Origin: Pyrus communis
Taxonomy: Eukaryota; Streptophyta; Magnoliopsida; Rosales; Rosaceae
Reading direction: 5' to 3'
Assembly: GCF_963583255.1 (NCBI RefSeq)
Contig: NC_084818.1
Span: 8,874,222 to 8,938,221 of the forward strand
Length of the DNA stretch: 64,000 nt
A program made the position numbers and the translations under genes. Position 1 is the first letter of the stretch. Each line of letters starts with the position of its first letter. Shown piece after piece: positions 22,333-33,890 of this stretch. The notes below the pieces were generated by a model. The model saw nothing but the letters and a program-made list of their open reading frames with translations. It was not told where the DNA came from and searched no databases.

Positions 22333-23639
22333 GGATAAAGTACAAAAAACTACCTCAACTATTGGTATCACGACACTTTCATACCTCATCTTCTTAAAAT
22401 GACAATGTCATACCTTATCTTACGAATTTGTGTCAATGTCATACCTCCGTCAGTTTTTCTGTTAAGTGCTGACGTGGCTAGATACGGGGACCACTCACTA
22501 AGCCAACTGGATTAAAATATAATTAAAAATTAAAAAAATTAAAAAAATAATTGTATTAAATCTCTCTCTCTCCTCTTTCTCTCTCTCCCCCATCTCTCTC
22601 GCCTTTCTCTCTTCTCTCCGTCCCCAAAACCCCTTCCCACTCGACCCTCCCAGGTGACCCCTTCCCACCCGTCCCCCCCAACCTTCCTTCACCACCTTCT
22701 CTCTATCGCCTCTCTCTTTTCTCTCTCTCTGGACACCCACGTGTATCCTTCAAACCCTTCCTACCCGTCCCTCCCCCCCCCCAACCTTCCTCCCCCTCAC
22801 CCTTTCTTCCCCTCGCTCCCCATTTTCCCCAAACTCAAAACTAGAACCACCCAACCCAGATCCCACCTCGTTCCCGTCTTCCCCGAACAGTTTGGACCAC
22901 ACCCAGATCTGACAATTCGTCAACTCGGTGTACAACGTCCCGTCGTTCAACATTGCCAACGCATTCACGGAGTCCTTATGCGCCTTGACTGACTCGACGC
23001 AGCGGAGATCCGAGTCCTACCAAATCTTCAAGCTCGACGCAGCAGAGATCTAGAGGCATTTCTCGTGGCCCGATGGGGTGTAGAGGAGGTTGTGGTTGAC
23101 GACGCAGCAAGTGATTGAGAGGGAGGGGCGGTGGGGCTTGAGAGTGGTGAAGCATAGGTGGGAGACGGAGAGGTCTAGGGGCTCTAGATGGGAGAGTTTT
23201 TGGAGGGAGAAGTTGCACAGAGAAGATGGGAGCGGGGGGAAGAAAGGGTGAGGGGGAGGAAGGTTGGGGAGGGATGCGTTGGAAGGGTGGGAAGGTTTTG
23301 GGGATGCAAGTGGGTGTCCAGAGAGAGAGAGAAGAGAGGCGAGAGAGAAAGAGATGAGAGAGAGGGTGGATCCAAAATTTTATATAAAATTTTTTTTTTT
23401 TTATTTTTTATTTTTTAATTATTAAAATATATATTTAATTATATTTTAATCTAGTTGGATTAGTGAGTGGCCTCAGTATCTAGTCACGTTTACACTTAAT
23501 AGAAACATTAACAGAAAAACTAACAGAGGTATGACATTGGCACAAATTCGTAAGATGAGGTATGATATTGTCATTTTAAAAGATGAGGTATGAAAGTGTC
23601 GTGACACCAATAATTTAGGTAGTTTTTTGTACCTTACCC
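22333..23639. mobile_element. Pack-MULE-like element carrying a WD40 gene fragment
   Basis: Long inverted repeats: left GGATAAAGTACAAAAAACTA, right (reverse complement) GGGTAAGGTACAAAAAACTA, extending about 170 bp with further CT/GA-rich inverted arms. The 9-bp target duplication TAAAATTTA is at 22324-22332 and 23640-23648, as expected for Mutator-like elements. The paralogous site near 10530 is empty (CAAGTTAAAATTTATCAC). No transposase; the centre holds captured coding sequence. Confidence 0.85.
22850..23190 (-). pseudogene. Captured WD40-repeat (Jingubang-like) gene fragment
   Basis: On the minus strand, segments read HRPSLSITCCVVNHNLLYT, then SDLRCVESVKAHKDSVNALA and MLNDGTLYT...IWVWSKLFGE. 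They have the spacing of WD40 blades in plant Jingubang-type proteins. In-frame stops lie between segments and the element's inverted arms flank it. It is a nonfunctional transduplicate. Assignment to the Jingubang group rests on recognised motif style, not a search. Confidence 0.65.
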
Positions 23640-23691
23640 TAAAATTTATCACATTGTCATTTTAATTGTAATTTACAATATCATTCGCACC

Positions 23692-23723
<32 letters not shown>

Positions 23724-23740
23724 ACCTGATAGGAAATAGA

Positions 23741-23880
23741 TGGAAGACCAAAATGAAAGAAACCTCGTAAATGTAGGGAGCAAAAGGTGAACTTACACCA
23801 TAAGCTCAAGGACATGGAAAAACACCACTCAACTTTCAAAAGCCCAGTGCTTTGAGGATAAGTGGGGTCTTTAATGAGTG
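23741..23880 (+). promoter_or_regulatory. Orphan NAC proximal promoter block (unit B)
   Basis: Same proximal block as at 10618-10763. It breaks right after TTTAATGAGTGT, where a NAC gene would have its TATA box, and joins TTGCTTTTATTA...GAGAATGTTG. That is the 3' flank seen after gene D at about 47477-47503. The body of a NAC gene appears deleted. Confidence 0.7.
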
Positions 23881-24185
23881 TTTGCTTTTATTAATATGAC
23901 TTGAGAATGTTGTATCGAAAGAAAAATATTCTTGTGAATGTGATTTATTTCCAACATTTGAATGTTGAATGAAGTTTGTTCAAAAAAAAAAAAAAATGTT
24001 GAATGAAGTATTTTATGTTGTTTTTTCGTTTTATTTTTTTTATTTTTTTATTTTTTTGCAATATTTTTTAACAGTAAGTAGCATTGACTGGTATAGTAAG
24101 ATTGAAAATAAAAGTTTTAAATAAATATGAAAATCAAATCCAACAACTAAACTATCCATAATACTGAATACTATATAACATTAAT

Positions 24186-24606
24186 TGACACACCCCGACT
24201 GAGATCGGGGCATGTTGGCCGTCACGTGGAAGTGATGTAACCATGTGCACAGTGCAGAAGCTAATAAATAATAATAAAAATACGAATAAATAAAAACCAG
24301 CTATACACACAAAGTAATAACATACAAGTGCAAGCGTAAGTGTGAAAACAAAGTTCAGAGCACGAAGACCTAATGCAGTCCGGAAGAAACAACACTACAT
24401 AAACACACCCAAAGCTGGTCCTACACTGGTGATAATCTTTCAGATATGCCGGGAAAATCCTCTGGGGAGCCACCAAAAGTGCTAGCCAACTAGAACCTGG
24501 AAGGGCGCAAAACAGAAAGCGTGAGTGGGCAAAAACAAAGCTTTTCAAAAACCATTTCATAAACAAAGTTCTAACCCCTCGCTGTATACTTCTCAGAAAA
24601 TAGAAT

Positions 24607-24639
<33 letters not shown>

Positions 24640-25805
24640 AGTCATGGTCAGAAATATGCCATGCCAAATGTCTCGAAATAAAATGCAAGTACTCAGGTAA
24701 CGCCAAAACAATGCCATGTAATCTGTCAGCTGGAGTCACCTAACGTGACCTGTACGGCTGAATATAGAGCTCAAATCTCCATCTCACTAACTATACCTGC
24801 ACACGAGTCGGAACCACCTAAAGTGGTATGTACGACAAGCCTGGTTGTAATATATATATACGCTCAAGTGCTACGATCACGTGAAGGCTGGGCGAATAAT
24901 CGCGGGTCACCTACGAGTCGGAACCACCTAAAGTGGTCTGTACGACAGGACTGTGCACCTAACTTGGATCCAAGATGAGCGTGTGGTATGGGAGGTGAAC
25001 ATCACGTGAAGGACTGTGCCCAACTCTAGGTGGGAGCACTAACACTGAGGGTGCAGGTTATGAGCTCTCTATGCATCTCAAATCACGACTAAACATAAAC
25101 ATAAACCATAACTTACTTGGCACTTACCTGTGCGTTCGCAGCACCAACATATATACATATGCGACTAATAATGCATAATTAAATGGGCAAACATAATGCA
25201 TGGCATATAAACGTATAATCGTTTCATTTCACTTTCTGGGAAAAACATAAGTATATAAGTATATACGAAAAACCAAAAATCCACTCACTAACATGTAGAA
25301 GGGTCGTAACCCCCATGCCTTGAGTGACCGCGCTCGTCTTCGGGATAGGTCTCACCACTTTCAAGCACTAAAACCCACGGGATCACGCCAGGAAAACACC
25401 ACCAACTCCGGCCAAACTTGTAACTCACGATCCCGACGTCCAAAACCTTCAAACGAACCACACCAAGCCTCCTAAGGACCTCACCAAGCTTCCTACAAGC
25501 TGAAATGGGTATGGTTGAACTCCTAAGGACCTCACGAGCACGAATATGTAATTTGTTTCCTCGATCTGTGAAGGTTTCAAGGGTTTTGGGTGTCGTCCGT
25601 ACAAAAAGAATAGGAAAGGGGGAGAGAGAGAGAGAGCTCGGGACAGGGCAGAGGGAATAGGGGAGAGGGGTGATAATGATGATGGATGTGTGGTTGGGAT
25701 GCAACCAACCAAAAACCCAAAACAACCACACAAACAACAATTATCCATTAGGGGCAAAACCGTCATTTCACTCCTACGGTACGAAAAGTCCGGAACGGAC
25801 TGTCA
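24186..25805 (+). mobile_element. LTR-like insertion (TGACACACCCCGAC...TGTCA)
   Basis: Begins TGACACACCCCGACTGAG and ends CGGAACGGACTGTCA. CATTAAT flanks both sides (24179-24185 and 25806-25812), while the paralogous site near 11653 holds it once. Much of the interior matches the solo LTR at 52449-54991, including the twice-repeated ACGAGTCGGAACCACCTAA at about 24804 and 24918. Open frames inside (150 and 77 codons) show no domain. Likely a solo LTR of a long-LTR family, though a 7-8 bp duplication is unusual. Confidence 0.65.
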
Positions 25806-26329
25806 CATTAATGTTATGGTGTTACTTTTGAATTGTGGTAAATGTTTTATCCTATTTTTTTTCATTAGATTATTGGTTTCGGGTACTTCAATGTCATGGC
25901 TGCTAATGTAGTAGACCAAATGAGACAATGAGACACTGAATCAATGAATGTGGCAAAGAGAATTCGAATCTGAGTAGGAATGATTAGACTAAGAGTTAGA
26001 ATGTCACATGAATAACTTAATTTGAAATATTTTAAGTTGTGGTCGTTAGCAATGTCTCGTAGATTATTCAAGCTGCAAATTTCTTACCAACTGGCAGTGT
26101 AAAAAATTTATGGTAGTCAAACCAATACAAGACCATTGTCAAATTGTTGTATAAAAAAATATTGGTCCAATGAAATTCATCTCTATTTTGTTGGACGATT
26201 AAATTCAAACTCGCATTCTGAAAAGTCATTATGAATTGTAGCATTGTAAGTGAGTTTTACTCTCAATCATAAAGGAAGTTGAGGTTCTGTGTAAAATCTA
26301 ATTAGTTGTATGATTAGTAGCCTATTCTT
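25806..26329. other. NAC 3'-flank relic (continued)
   Basis: Continues the flank interrupted at 24185; matches 11655-12185. Noncoding. Confidence 0.5.
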
Positions 26330-26600
26330 TAGAGAATCTCCAACGTGAGATACAAAATACCATAAAATAGGTACTTTACATTTTTGATTGGTCATAAGCT
26401 ATTTAATAGACGGAATGTAAAATATAGACCTTGGTAGGAATATCAAATTTGTGTATGCTGGTCTAAGAGAGAGAATAGCATTTCAAAATTACATATCTTC
26501 TATTGAAATAAAATTCACATTTACATTTTGAAAATGTAAAACGAGAATGTAAATGTGGCTTTACATTTTATATATAAGTGTCAACATTGAAGATGCTCTT
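26330..26600. mobile_element. MITE (GAAGATGCTC family), fuller copy
   Basis: From AGAGAATCTCCAACGTGAGA to TTGAAGATGCTCTTATAAG. The ends are short inverted repeats of the ATCTCCAA/TTGAAGAT type. Confidence 0.5.
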
Positions 26601-27544
26601 ATAAGCACATATAAACTATTCTTTCTTCGACGTGAGATTCGTATGACAATTAGAAAAAGTTCCACTTTAGCATACCAGTTGTTGAAATCATCTAAATTAT
26701 ACACTTATGCAATTCTTAACTCAGCTAAATATAAAATCGGATCTGTTATACCTTGAACTACATTCCTTTGACTCCACATAGACATGCAATGATGATAATG
26801 TAGTGACGTAATGCTCTGCCTTCACAACCAAGGAAAGATTAGGAAGATAAAAATTTTAAATTAAATTTTGTAAATTAAATGATATAGTTGTTGATAATTA
26901 GATTATTACTTAAATGTTGATTAACGTGTTTATTTTCTATTATTGACACATAATTTAGTTTAAGTTTAATTTAAAATTTTAGTCTCTCTAACATTACTCT
27001 TATTTTTAGTAAGCAAGGCTTTACAACTTTTATGTATCAAAGAGTCTAGGAATTGCTAGCCGGGCTTGCTAGACATGTTGCACTTCCATTCCATCGTCAA
27101 AACAAGTTAGGACCCATATCATTAAAAAACAAAAAAGTGGTTATGAAATACAGAAAGAGATTCTCTTTGAATTTCTTTTTTCAAAACTACCAAATCAAAT
27201 GATTCGGATTCTTAAAATTTGATAAATGATTAGAAATTATTATAATTTTTAATTTTTTTTATCGATGTCAGGACCCACTTCTTAAAAAAAAGAAAAGAAA
27301 TTAGATGGAGAACTCAAACTTCATCATCAATGTCAAAGGAAGAGTATGACACTTTGACTCCACTGTCTCATCAAGCTTTCTTTCTCATTTTACCCTTTAC
27401 ACTTCAATACCCATTAGTCATGTTCATATCCTCATTCAGTAACCCAAAATTGGGGCTCATACATTTCTCCTCTTTTCTTGCATCCCTACCATGAACTCGT
27501 TTTCCCAAAAAAAAAGTACTATGAACTCTCATATTTTTTTTCTA
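26601..27544. other. Distal NAC upstream-type block and flank of the FAR1 relic
   Basis: 26660-26830 repeats the distal block (CACATAGACATGCAATGATG...). 27050-27540 matches 13050-13500 and 15405-15870. No gene. Confidence 0.45.
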
Positions 27545-27705
27545 AGGGAACTTTAACAAAAAAACTATCGGTACTGTTTATTTTAACGAAAAATCATATT
27601 TTTTTTAAGTCAATCATGGTACTATTTACTTTATATTTTATTTTGTTTTTATCGTTAAAATTTAAAGTTTTCAAACTATTTTTATTAGTTTTTCTATTTT
27701 TTCAA
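27545..27705 (+). mobile_element. ~160-bp MITE (GAACTTTAAC family)
   Basis: Starts GGGAACTTTAACAAAAAAAC and ends TTAGTTTTTCTA. It is absent at both paralogous sites (near 13495 and 15875), where the T-run is continuous with CAAAGTC. A recent insertion. Confidence 0.7.
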
Positions 27706-27789
27706 AGTCTTTAACTTTAAAAGGTTTTAGCACATTATCTTCATTCACTTTTAATAATAACATCGTCCAACGCCTAAAACCTCATTTCG

Positions 27790-28380
27790 AAACTTCTTAA
27801 AATTTTATGTGTGTAAACTCTAGAAATTTGTGCTCCAGAAGGTGATGGAGACTTCAAAGCAGGTTTTTCACCCTATGTTTTAAAATCATCTCGTGATTCT
27901 TTTTCTTGCATATCTTGCAAAGCCACCATGTATTTTCTAACAAGCTGTTTCAAAGTAGTTTTCTTGTTCACATATTTATCAAAAAAAGAATTTATGCTTT
28001 TAGAGCTTTGAGTTGTAGACATTTCGGCAAAAAAAGTGTCTCTCATATAAGTAGGCATCCAATATAAACGATCTTCAAACAATAACTTTGCTTAATATAT
28101 GCCATAAATAAAAGCGATGTTGTGAATTTGAAAATACCTGAGCAATGATTGACTTCATGGCTTTGTCTTAATTAGTTTGTATAGGAGCTGGGGGTGTTCC
28201 ACCCATTGCCCTAACCCATGTTTTCATTAACCAAACAACCGTTGAAGCATTCTCGTTATGCACATCCAAATAGTGTAGACTGAAAATAGTTATTCACCCA
28301 ACAAATGAAGAAAAGGAACCAAGTCTCCAAAAGTCTTATAATCTTCACGAACTTTTGCATCAACCCAAAAAAGGGGAATG
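27790..28380 (-). pseudogene. FAR1/FHY3-like pseudogene, copy 3
   Basis: Same fragment as at 13620 and 15975: RLYWMPTYMRDTFFAEMST and SINSFFDKYVNKKTTLKQLV at about 28075-27935. The upstream part is shortened by internal deletions (28250-28330). Nonfunctional. Confidence 0.75.
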
Positions 28381-28599
28381 CTACAAAACTCTGTCCAAAC
28401 TCGCTAAGCGTGTGTAATTGACTCACTGAGCTGCCATAATTAATGTTGAGACTGGTCCCACTATTAATCCAACAACAAAAAACAAATACCATTAAAAGTT
28501 TTTTTTTTTTTTTGGTTGCAAGTTGAAGAATAAAGAGATAGTACCATTAAAAGTATTTTTTTAGGTGAGTCGTGCTAGCTAGTATTTGTCTTGGAGAAT

Positions 28600-29534
28600 A
28601 TTAATAAAGCTCAACTTAAGAGAGGGGCCAGGTAAGACTCATAAGATTCCCACTACAGGACAAAATCAGAATAACCGAAAATTAATGCGTTTTAAGGTAG
28701 AACTTGCATTGAAAGCTCAAGACTCAATTATAAACTTGCACCTTGAGTTTAGTAGTAGTTCTATTTGAGTCCCTAAACCTTTTTCTGAACCAAATTGGTC
28801 CCCTAATTTTTAAAAATGTGGTAAATGAGGACAATTCATTACAACCTAATAAATGGTTTAGGTTCCCAATGGTTTTGATTGGTTATATTTATGCGGTGGT
28901 GGCCATATAGGAAAATTTACTATGTTTGTATGTCTGTTTATATTATCTCAAGATTAACTTATTGGTTTTAAGAACATTTACACATTTGGCATTTTTGTAA
29001 TTGTATAATTTGTTGGTTGATAAATAAAACCTCAAATAAATGATGTGTGCAATTCAATTCAGATAGTTTTCTGGTTGTGATGAAAAACAAGTGGAAGATT
29101 GTCTTGTTTTGCTGAGATCTTTTTCTTCAGGCCATTATGTTCGACATATAAAGTATAAACTCTTTAATACCTTTTAATGTTGTTGCGTATAGTAATATGA
29201 CTTGTAATAAAATCGTGTAAAATTAACTGTAATTAAATTAGTTAGAGTAGTATACTCTCGTCGCCCAATTTAAAACTTAGTTTAAATTAAATTACAATAT
29301 TCCCGTGATAAGGAATAGTTGGAAGACCAAAATGAAAGAAACTCCATAAGTGTAGGGAGCAAAAGATGAACTTGCACCATAAGCTCAAAGACTTGGAAAA
29401 AACACTATTCCACTTTCCAAGGTCCAGCGCCTTGAGTTATAAGTGGGTCTTTGATGAGTGTTTATGAATTCAACTTCACTGAAATTCTGCTTCCCCACAC
29501 AATCCAAAACACTGATCGAGAGAGAGAGAGAGAG
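28600..29534 (+). promoter_or_regulatory. Upstream region of NAC gene C, TATA box degraded
   Basis: The middle (28715-28830) and proximal (29320-29455) blocks are conserved. At the TATA position, however, the sequence is GAGTGTTTATGAATTCAACT (29455-29474), where A, B and E have TATAAAT-type boxes. Transcription from the usual site may be weakened. Confidence 0.6.
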
Positions 29535-31372
29535 ATGAGTAGTAGCAGCAGCAGCAACGCACCTGAAGAAGGAGATGCGGTGCGTGTGAATGTGAGCCGA
29601 CTGCCTGGGTTCAGATTCTGCCCCAGTGATGAGTTGCTGGTCAGCTACTACCTGAAGAACAAGATAGAGGGCACGGACTCCCATTTCCGCCACGTCATCC
29701 CTGAAATCGATGTCTGGAAGTTCGAGCCCTGCGATATTCCTGGTAAACCCATTATTCTATCTCACTTTTTGTTCACTAGCCATACATCTTGTTTCCAATG
29801 GATTCTGCTGTTGTTTATGTAAATTTACTGTCTTGTTTCAATTTTTTTTTTCATTGAGAATTGAATTGGGTTGGTTTTGATTTCTTGCTTCTTGTTGTAT
29901 ACATAAATTTATGATCTTTTCAATTTCAATATATCGTTTTGTGTTGTATAAAAAAAGTAATATTTTGTTTTGTGTTCCATTTCGATTTACTTTCCCTTTT
30001 GAATAGCCAACCCAGATCTCTTTCCTATTGTATAATATTGTGGCACCCAGAAATTTATGATCTTGTTTCAGTGTTTGTGATTTTTGTTCTTCAAGAGTTG
30101 GATGGGTTGGTTTCAGATTTTGAACTTTTTGTTTTGTTGTTGGATTTCAGCATTCTTCCCAGAAGTTCATGAGAAGGAGTGGTTCTTCTTCACCCGGCCC
30201 AAATACAAGGACACCAACAGCACTCGCCGCGACCGGCTCACGCATAAAGGCTATTACAAGATCACAGGAGATGAGCGGGTGATCAGGGCTGAAGAATCCA
30301 AAGCTGTGATTGGGAAGAAGATTATTCTGACCTTCCACGAGGGTCGTGCACCAAAAGCAAAGAAGTCCGATTGGGTAATCCATGAGTATTATTGTACAAA
30401 AACTGAGGTGGGTTCTAAACCCACCAAGCAGATGGACTTAGTCCTCTGCCGCCTGAAGAACAGGTCTCCTAGTTATAAGAAGCCGAAGGGTGATCCAACC
30501 CGCGGTGAATCACCTGATTCAGGTGCAAACCCGGAAGATGATCAAGCTGCTGCAAGTGATGTGATTGCAGGGCCAGTGGAACATCTGGGATGCAAAGAGC
30601 TAGGAGATGTTAATAGCTCCGAGTCTCCAGACGGTTCTTGTCCTATAAACTGGAAAGACATTTTGACCTTTGTTTATGGTGATGATGAAACTGGTGGCTG
30701 GAAGGTCTCGGATGTTGATGATCCAGCTGCATCTGATATGTTCGAAGAGGTGAGATAATCATATGCTTTTTCTACATATTTTTTGTATGAACTTGCATTT
30801 GCAAAGCCTGCTCAAATTTAACACCTGCTTGTTTGTGTTTCTTAATCCACCAGTTGTGTTCTGCGTTGGGAGAGATTCCGAATTCAACCTCTCAGCCGCC
30901 GCAACAGCCGCAGCTGCTGCAGACATCAGAACCATATCAGCCACCGCATCCACATCAAACACAGGATTACTACCCCTCCACACATCAGCCACCTGAGTAT
31001 ATTATTTCAACCAATGATCCCAATGAACCAGTTAGCAAACCTAATGGTGTTCAAGATCTAGCTACAGATGAAATGATTCCAGAGGTAAGAACCAGTCTCT
31101 GAATGTTGTATCCTTCATTTTCTATGAACTTTCCAATATGGAGCACAAAAATTACATCAAAACTTAACATTTTCTCGTTATGTTTCTTAATCCAGGATTG
31201 TTTTCATCCAGATGAATTTATGGGTCTGCCGTTTGATCCGTCACAAGATTACTTGCTGCCGTCACCAATGAACATGGAACTGGGAGATGGTGTGCATCCC
31301 AATAACTGTATTGGATGCACTGATGAGTTGCGATCTCTAGATGAATGGAGATTTAAACACTTTTCCCATTAG
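29535..31372 (+). CDS. NAC-domain transcription factor, gene C (4 exons)
   Basis: Exons are 29535-29742, 30151-30749, 30854-31084 and 31196-31372, predicting 404 residues. The NAC domain (about 23-173) is intact: LPGFRFCPSDELLVSYYL, IPEIDVWKFEPCDIP, EKEWFFFTRPKYKD, YYKITGDE at the WKATG position, KKSDWVIHEYY and DLVLCRLKNRS. Exon 3 encodes a Q/P-rich stretch (PQQPQLLQTSEPYQPPHPHQ) and one STNDPNEPVS module. Exon 4 ends ELGDGVHPNNCIGCTDEL...FSH. It is shorter than A and B because it has fewer modular exons. Further ancestral C-terminal exons persist downstream (31839-32482) but lie beyond the stop. The degraded TATA region raises doubt about expression. Confidence 0.87.
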
Positions 31373-31838
31373 GTTCTTGATTTATCATTGTTGACCAGGA
31401 TTAGTAATTAGTATCCTGGAAGAAACAACATACCCTACTTTTAGTGACTCTAATCTACCAAGAGTCACAAGCACGAGTCTAAGATAGCAACAGTAACATA
31501 GATTTAGTTGGTATTAGTTACTCTAGAATAGCTAGTGAACAAGAAGATTTAATTATCAAACACAGCAATATGGGACTTGTAAACCCCAAGAACTCTAGCA
31601 AGAGTACACCCTTATCTGCATTTCAGGAACTGTAGGCATTAGAAACTTCTTTTCCTAGTTCTGGTGGATATGTCCAGGACAACCGATGTAGGTTACCTAA
31701 GCCTATTCTTGTCCTTTTTGGACCTTTTTAAGCATTCCCTAGTTCAAATTAACAGCAGAAAAACCAGTATTTGAGATTTCAACTGGAAATCTCTCCTACA
31801 AGGAGTCCAGATGAAGCAAAGATGTCTCTCAGAAGCAG

Positions 31839-32482
31839 TTGTTTGGAGACCGCGACTCTCCTGTCAACAGAACTACAAATAATCCTCAGCAAAATTGTCT
31901 GTTAATATTGTACTGTCTTCATCAAAAGTCATGTACCTCAACGAGATCGTCTTCAATCATCATCCATTCGTGTCTATCCACTGGGAGTTGCTCCGAGAAG
32001 AATCCGACTGCAAAGCTGTATCACAAGACAAGGTAAGCAATCAAAGCTAAAATTGTTAATAAAAGCTCATGTATTGACACTTTGGGAAGGCTATTTTCTT
32101 TTTTCAATCAACTTAATTTGATTTCTTTTAACTCTATTTCCAGGTCAGGGAAGCTGCAGAGTTGCATTGCTCTTCATCGGCCCCGGAAGAAAACAAAAAC
32201 CGAGTCTTTGAAGCATACAGTTTTGAAGCAGGCATCGATAGGGTTCTTTCTTTGAAGCATCTCCTTAAAACCACTTATCAAGTCTCCCCGATGGGGAATG
32301 GTATTGTTACATCGATAACAAGTTCTAGTTCTAGCCTCATACTCAGGCTTTCGTTCCACAGTCGTTTATTCTGGAAATGGCGTTATACAGGATCTGCTGC
32401 AACATGGCTGCTGGAGTCCCAAATATATTACAATAACCATACACTAAATGGTGATGTCCTGGTTGTTGGTATTGAAATTTGA
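31839..32482 (+). pseudogene. Relic C-terminal exons downstream of gene C
   Basis: A frame near 31980 reads GVAPRRIRLQSC just before a donor (AAG|GTAAGC at about 32034). After an intron, an acceptor (TTCCAG at 32143) opens a 113-codon frame at 32144-32482 with AATWLLESQIYYNN near its end. Both parts have counterparts after gene D (HGDAPRRIRMQ; ATWLLETQ-like sequence near 47263). The frames do not connect at the splice junction and lie after the stop of exon 4. They are probably 3'-UTR exons or decayed coding exons; an alternative transcript is possible. Confidence 0.45.
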
Positions 32483-32830
32483 GGTTCCATCCCTAATGGA
32501 GTAGCAATTACAATCATTATCAAAATCCGATGATTATGATTGGTATAATCCGTTGATAACCTTCAGAATTAAACACCCATCTTATGTAAATATTACTTTA
32601 ATTATTTTCCCTGTATCAGCTGCTGCGTTCCTGTGCAGCATTTCTGCTTTTCCTGTACTCCTTTCATTTTGTATTGTTGTTAATGTTGTTTATTTAGAAC
32701 CTTTCAATTTCAGTGGAATTTTGTGGTTATATTCTCTTCTCATTTTTTAGCCCATAAGAAGAAAAAATTGTTTGACTTATCGAGTTAAAACTTGAAACCA
32801 AAATAATGCTAAAAAACTTTGTGATTTTGT
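32483..32830 (+). other. 3' flank of gene C
   Basis: AT-rich, with no conserved element recognised. Poly(A)-signal-like motifs cannot be assigned with confidence. Confidence 0.4.
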
Positions 32831-32993
32831 AAGGGGTGTGATATCCATACATCCTATTTTACTTCTCACACACCTTTTTAATTTTCAGCTGTCAGATCCG
32901 ATGAATTGAAGAAGATCAACGAACAGAAATTATCAAGGGGTGTGTGAGAAGTAAAATGGAGTGTGCAGATAGCACACCCCTTTTGTAACACAA
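32831..32993. mobile_element. Palindromic MITE (AGGGGTGTGATATCC family)
   Basis: The ends AGGGGTGTGATATCC and (reverse complement) AAGGGGTGTGCTATCTGCA form inverted repeats around CTTCTCACACACC/GGTGTGTGAGAAG. Diverged relatives lie at about 42970-43125, 59765-59905 and 61555-61620. Confidence 0.65.
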
Positions 32994-33244
32994 CTGTGTA
33001 TGTTATGCTACACCCAAATAAGGAGAAAAGGATCAAAAGGATATCCAGCTGCAATCAGGCGTCCATAGTTTTAGCGATCCATGAGAAAGTAACACAAGTC
33101 CACATCAACTGAATGCACATTTACAACCCTTTTTTTCTTTTTGTAAACAAGTGGAGAACACTCGAATCGAACTTATGATCTCTATCACTCTTTATCAAAC
33201 TTATGATCTCTATCACTATTGGAAAGAGATGTACTCATTTGGGA

Positions 33245-33640
33245 CATTTGGATATAATTGGAATAGCAAGTTGCTACTGAATAATTATTGAGTTAATGTG
33301 TTTAGTTATTTGTTAATTGAGTTTTAAGTTTGGTTTCAGCTAGGATAATTTCTAGTAGACTAGTAGTGTAGTCTTGGGAAGAACAGTTTTAGCTAGTGGC
33401 ATATATAGGTGAGATGACAACATTTTGTTGCAAAGCTTATTAGGAACTTTTGTAATCCCATCAATTGTTTCAATGAGGGAAGTTTTTCCCATAGCAAAAG
33501 AGAAGCATATTCTCTGCAATTTCTCCAACGTTGTTGAGTGACACTTACGATTAGCATCGTGGAGTTATTTTGTTGTCCTTGGTCGAGTGATTTCAGGCTA
33601 TTTGTTTGATCTCCTCATTTTCACCTATTTTCATTTGGTT
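33245..33640 (+). repeat. LTR-like interspersed repeat
   Basis: The 3' part matches 2073-2325. Upstream is a TATA-like CATATATAGGTGAG, suggesting an LTR promoter. Termini are unclear. Confidence 0.4.
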
Positions 33641-33784
33641 CTCCGACTTTGAGCCTTCATCATATTTACTTGTCCACCTTACTTTTCTTCTTTCAAATTC
33701 GGATTCACTTCTTAGTTTGGCTAGCTTTAACTTCGACTTTATATGGTCTGTTTTTTTATACAACGATATATTTGCACTAAAGAT

Positions 33785-33890
33785 GGGGGACTAATAGGTT
33801 GCGAACTCGGCATCCACAAAATTCGAACCTCAAATCTCTCACTTACAAATGAAGAGGAATACCACTAGACCGTAATACTAAGTTACCAAA
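33785..33890 (-). mobile_element. SINE fragment (minus strand)
   Basis: The reverse complement shows TAGTGGTATTCCTC (A box) and a B-box-like GAGGTTCGAATTT. The 3' half is missing. Confidence 0.55.

Noticed and set aside
24745..24978. Frame similar to one at 53034-53216 (ESEPP..VVCT..VLRS.EG.ANNR.SPTS)
   Set aside because: Both are in copies of the same LTR family and follow its internal direct repeats. No start context or domain, and Cassandra- and LTR-type DNA is noncoding here.
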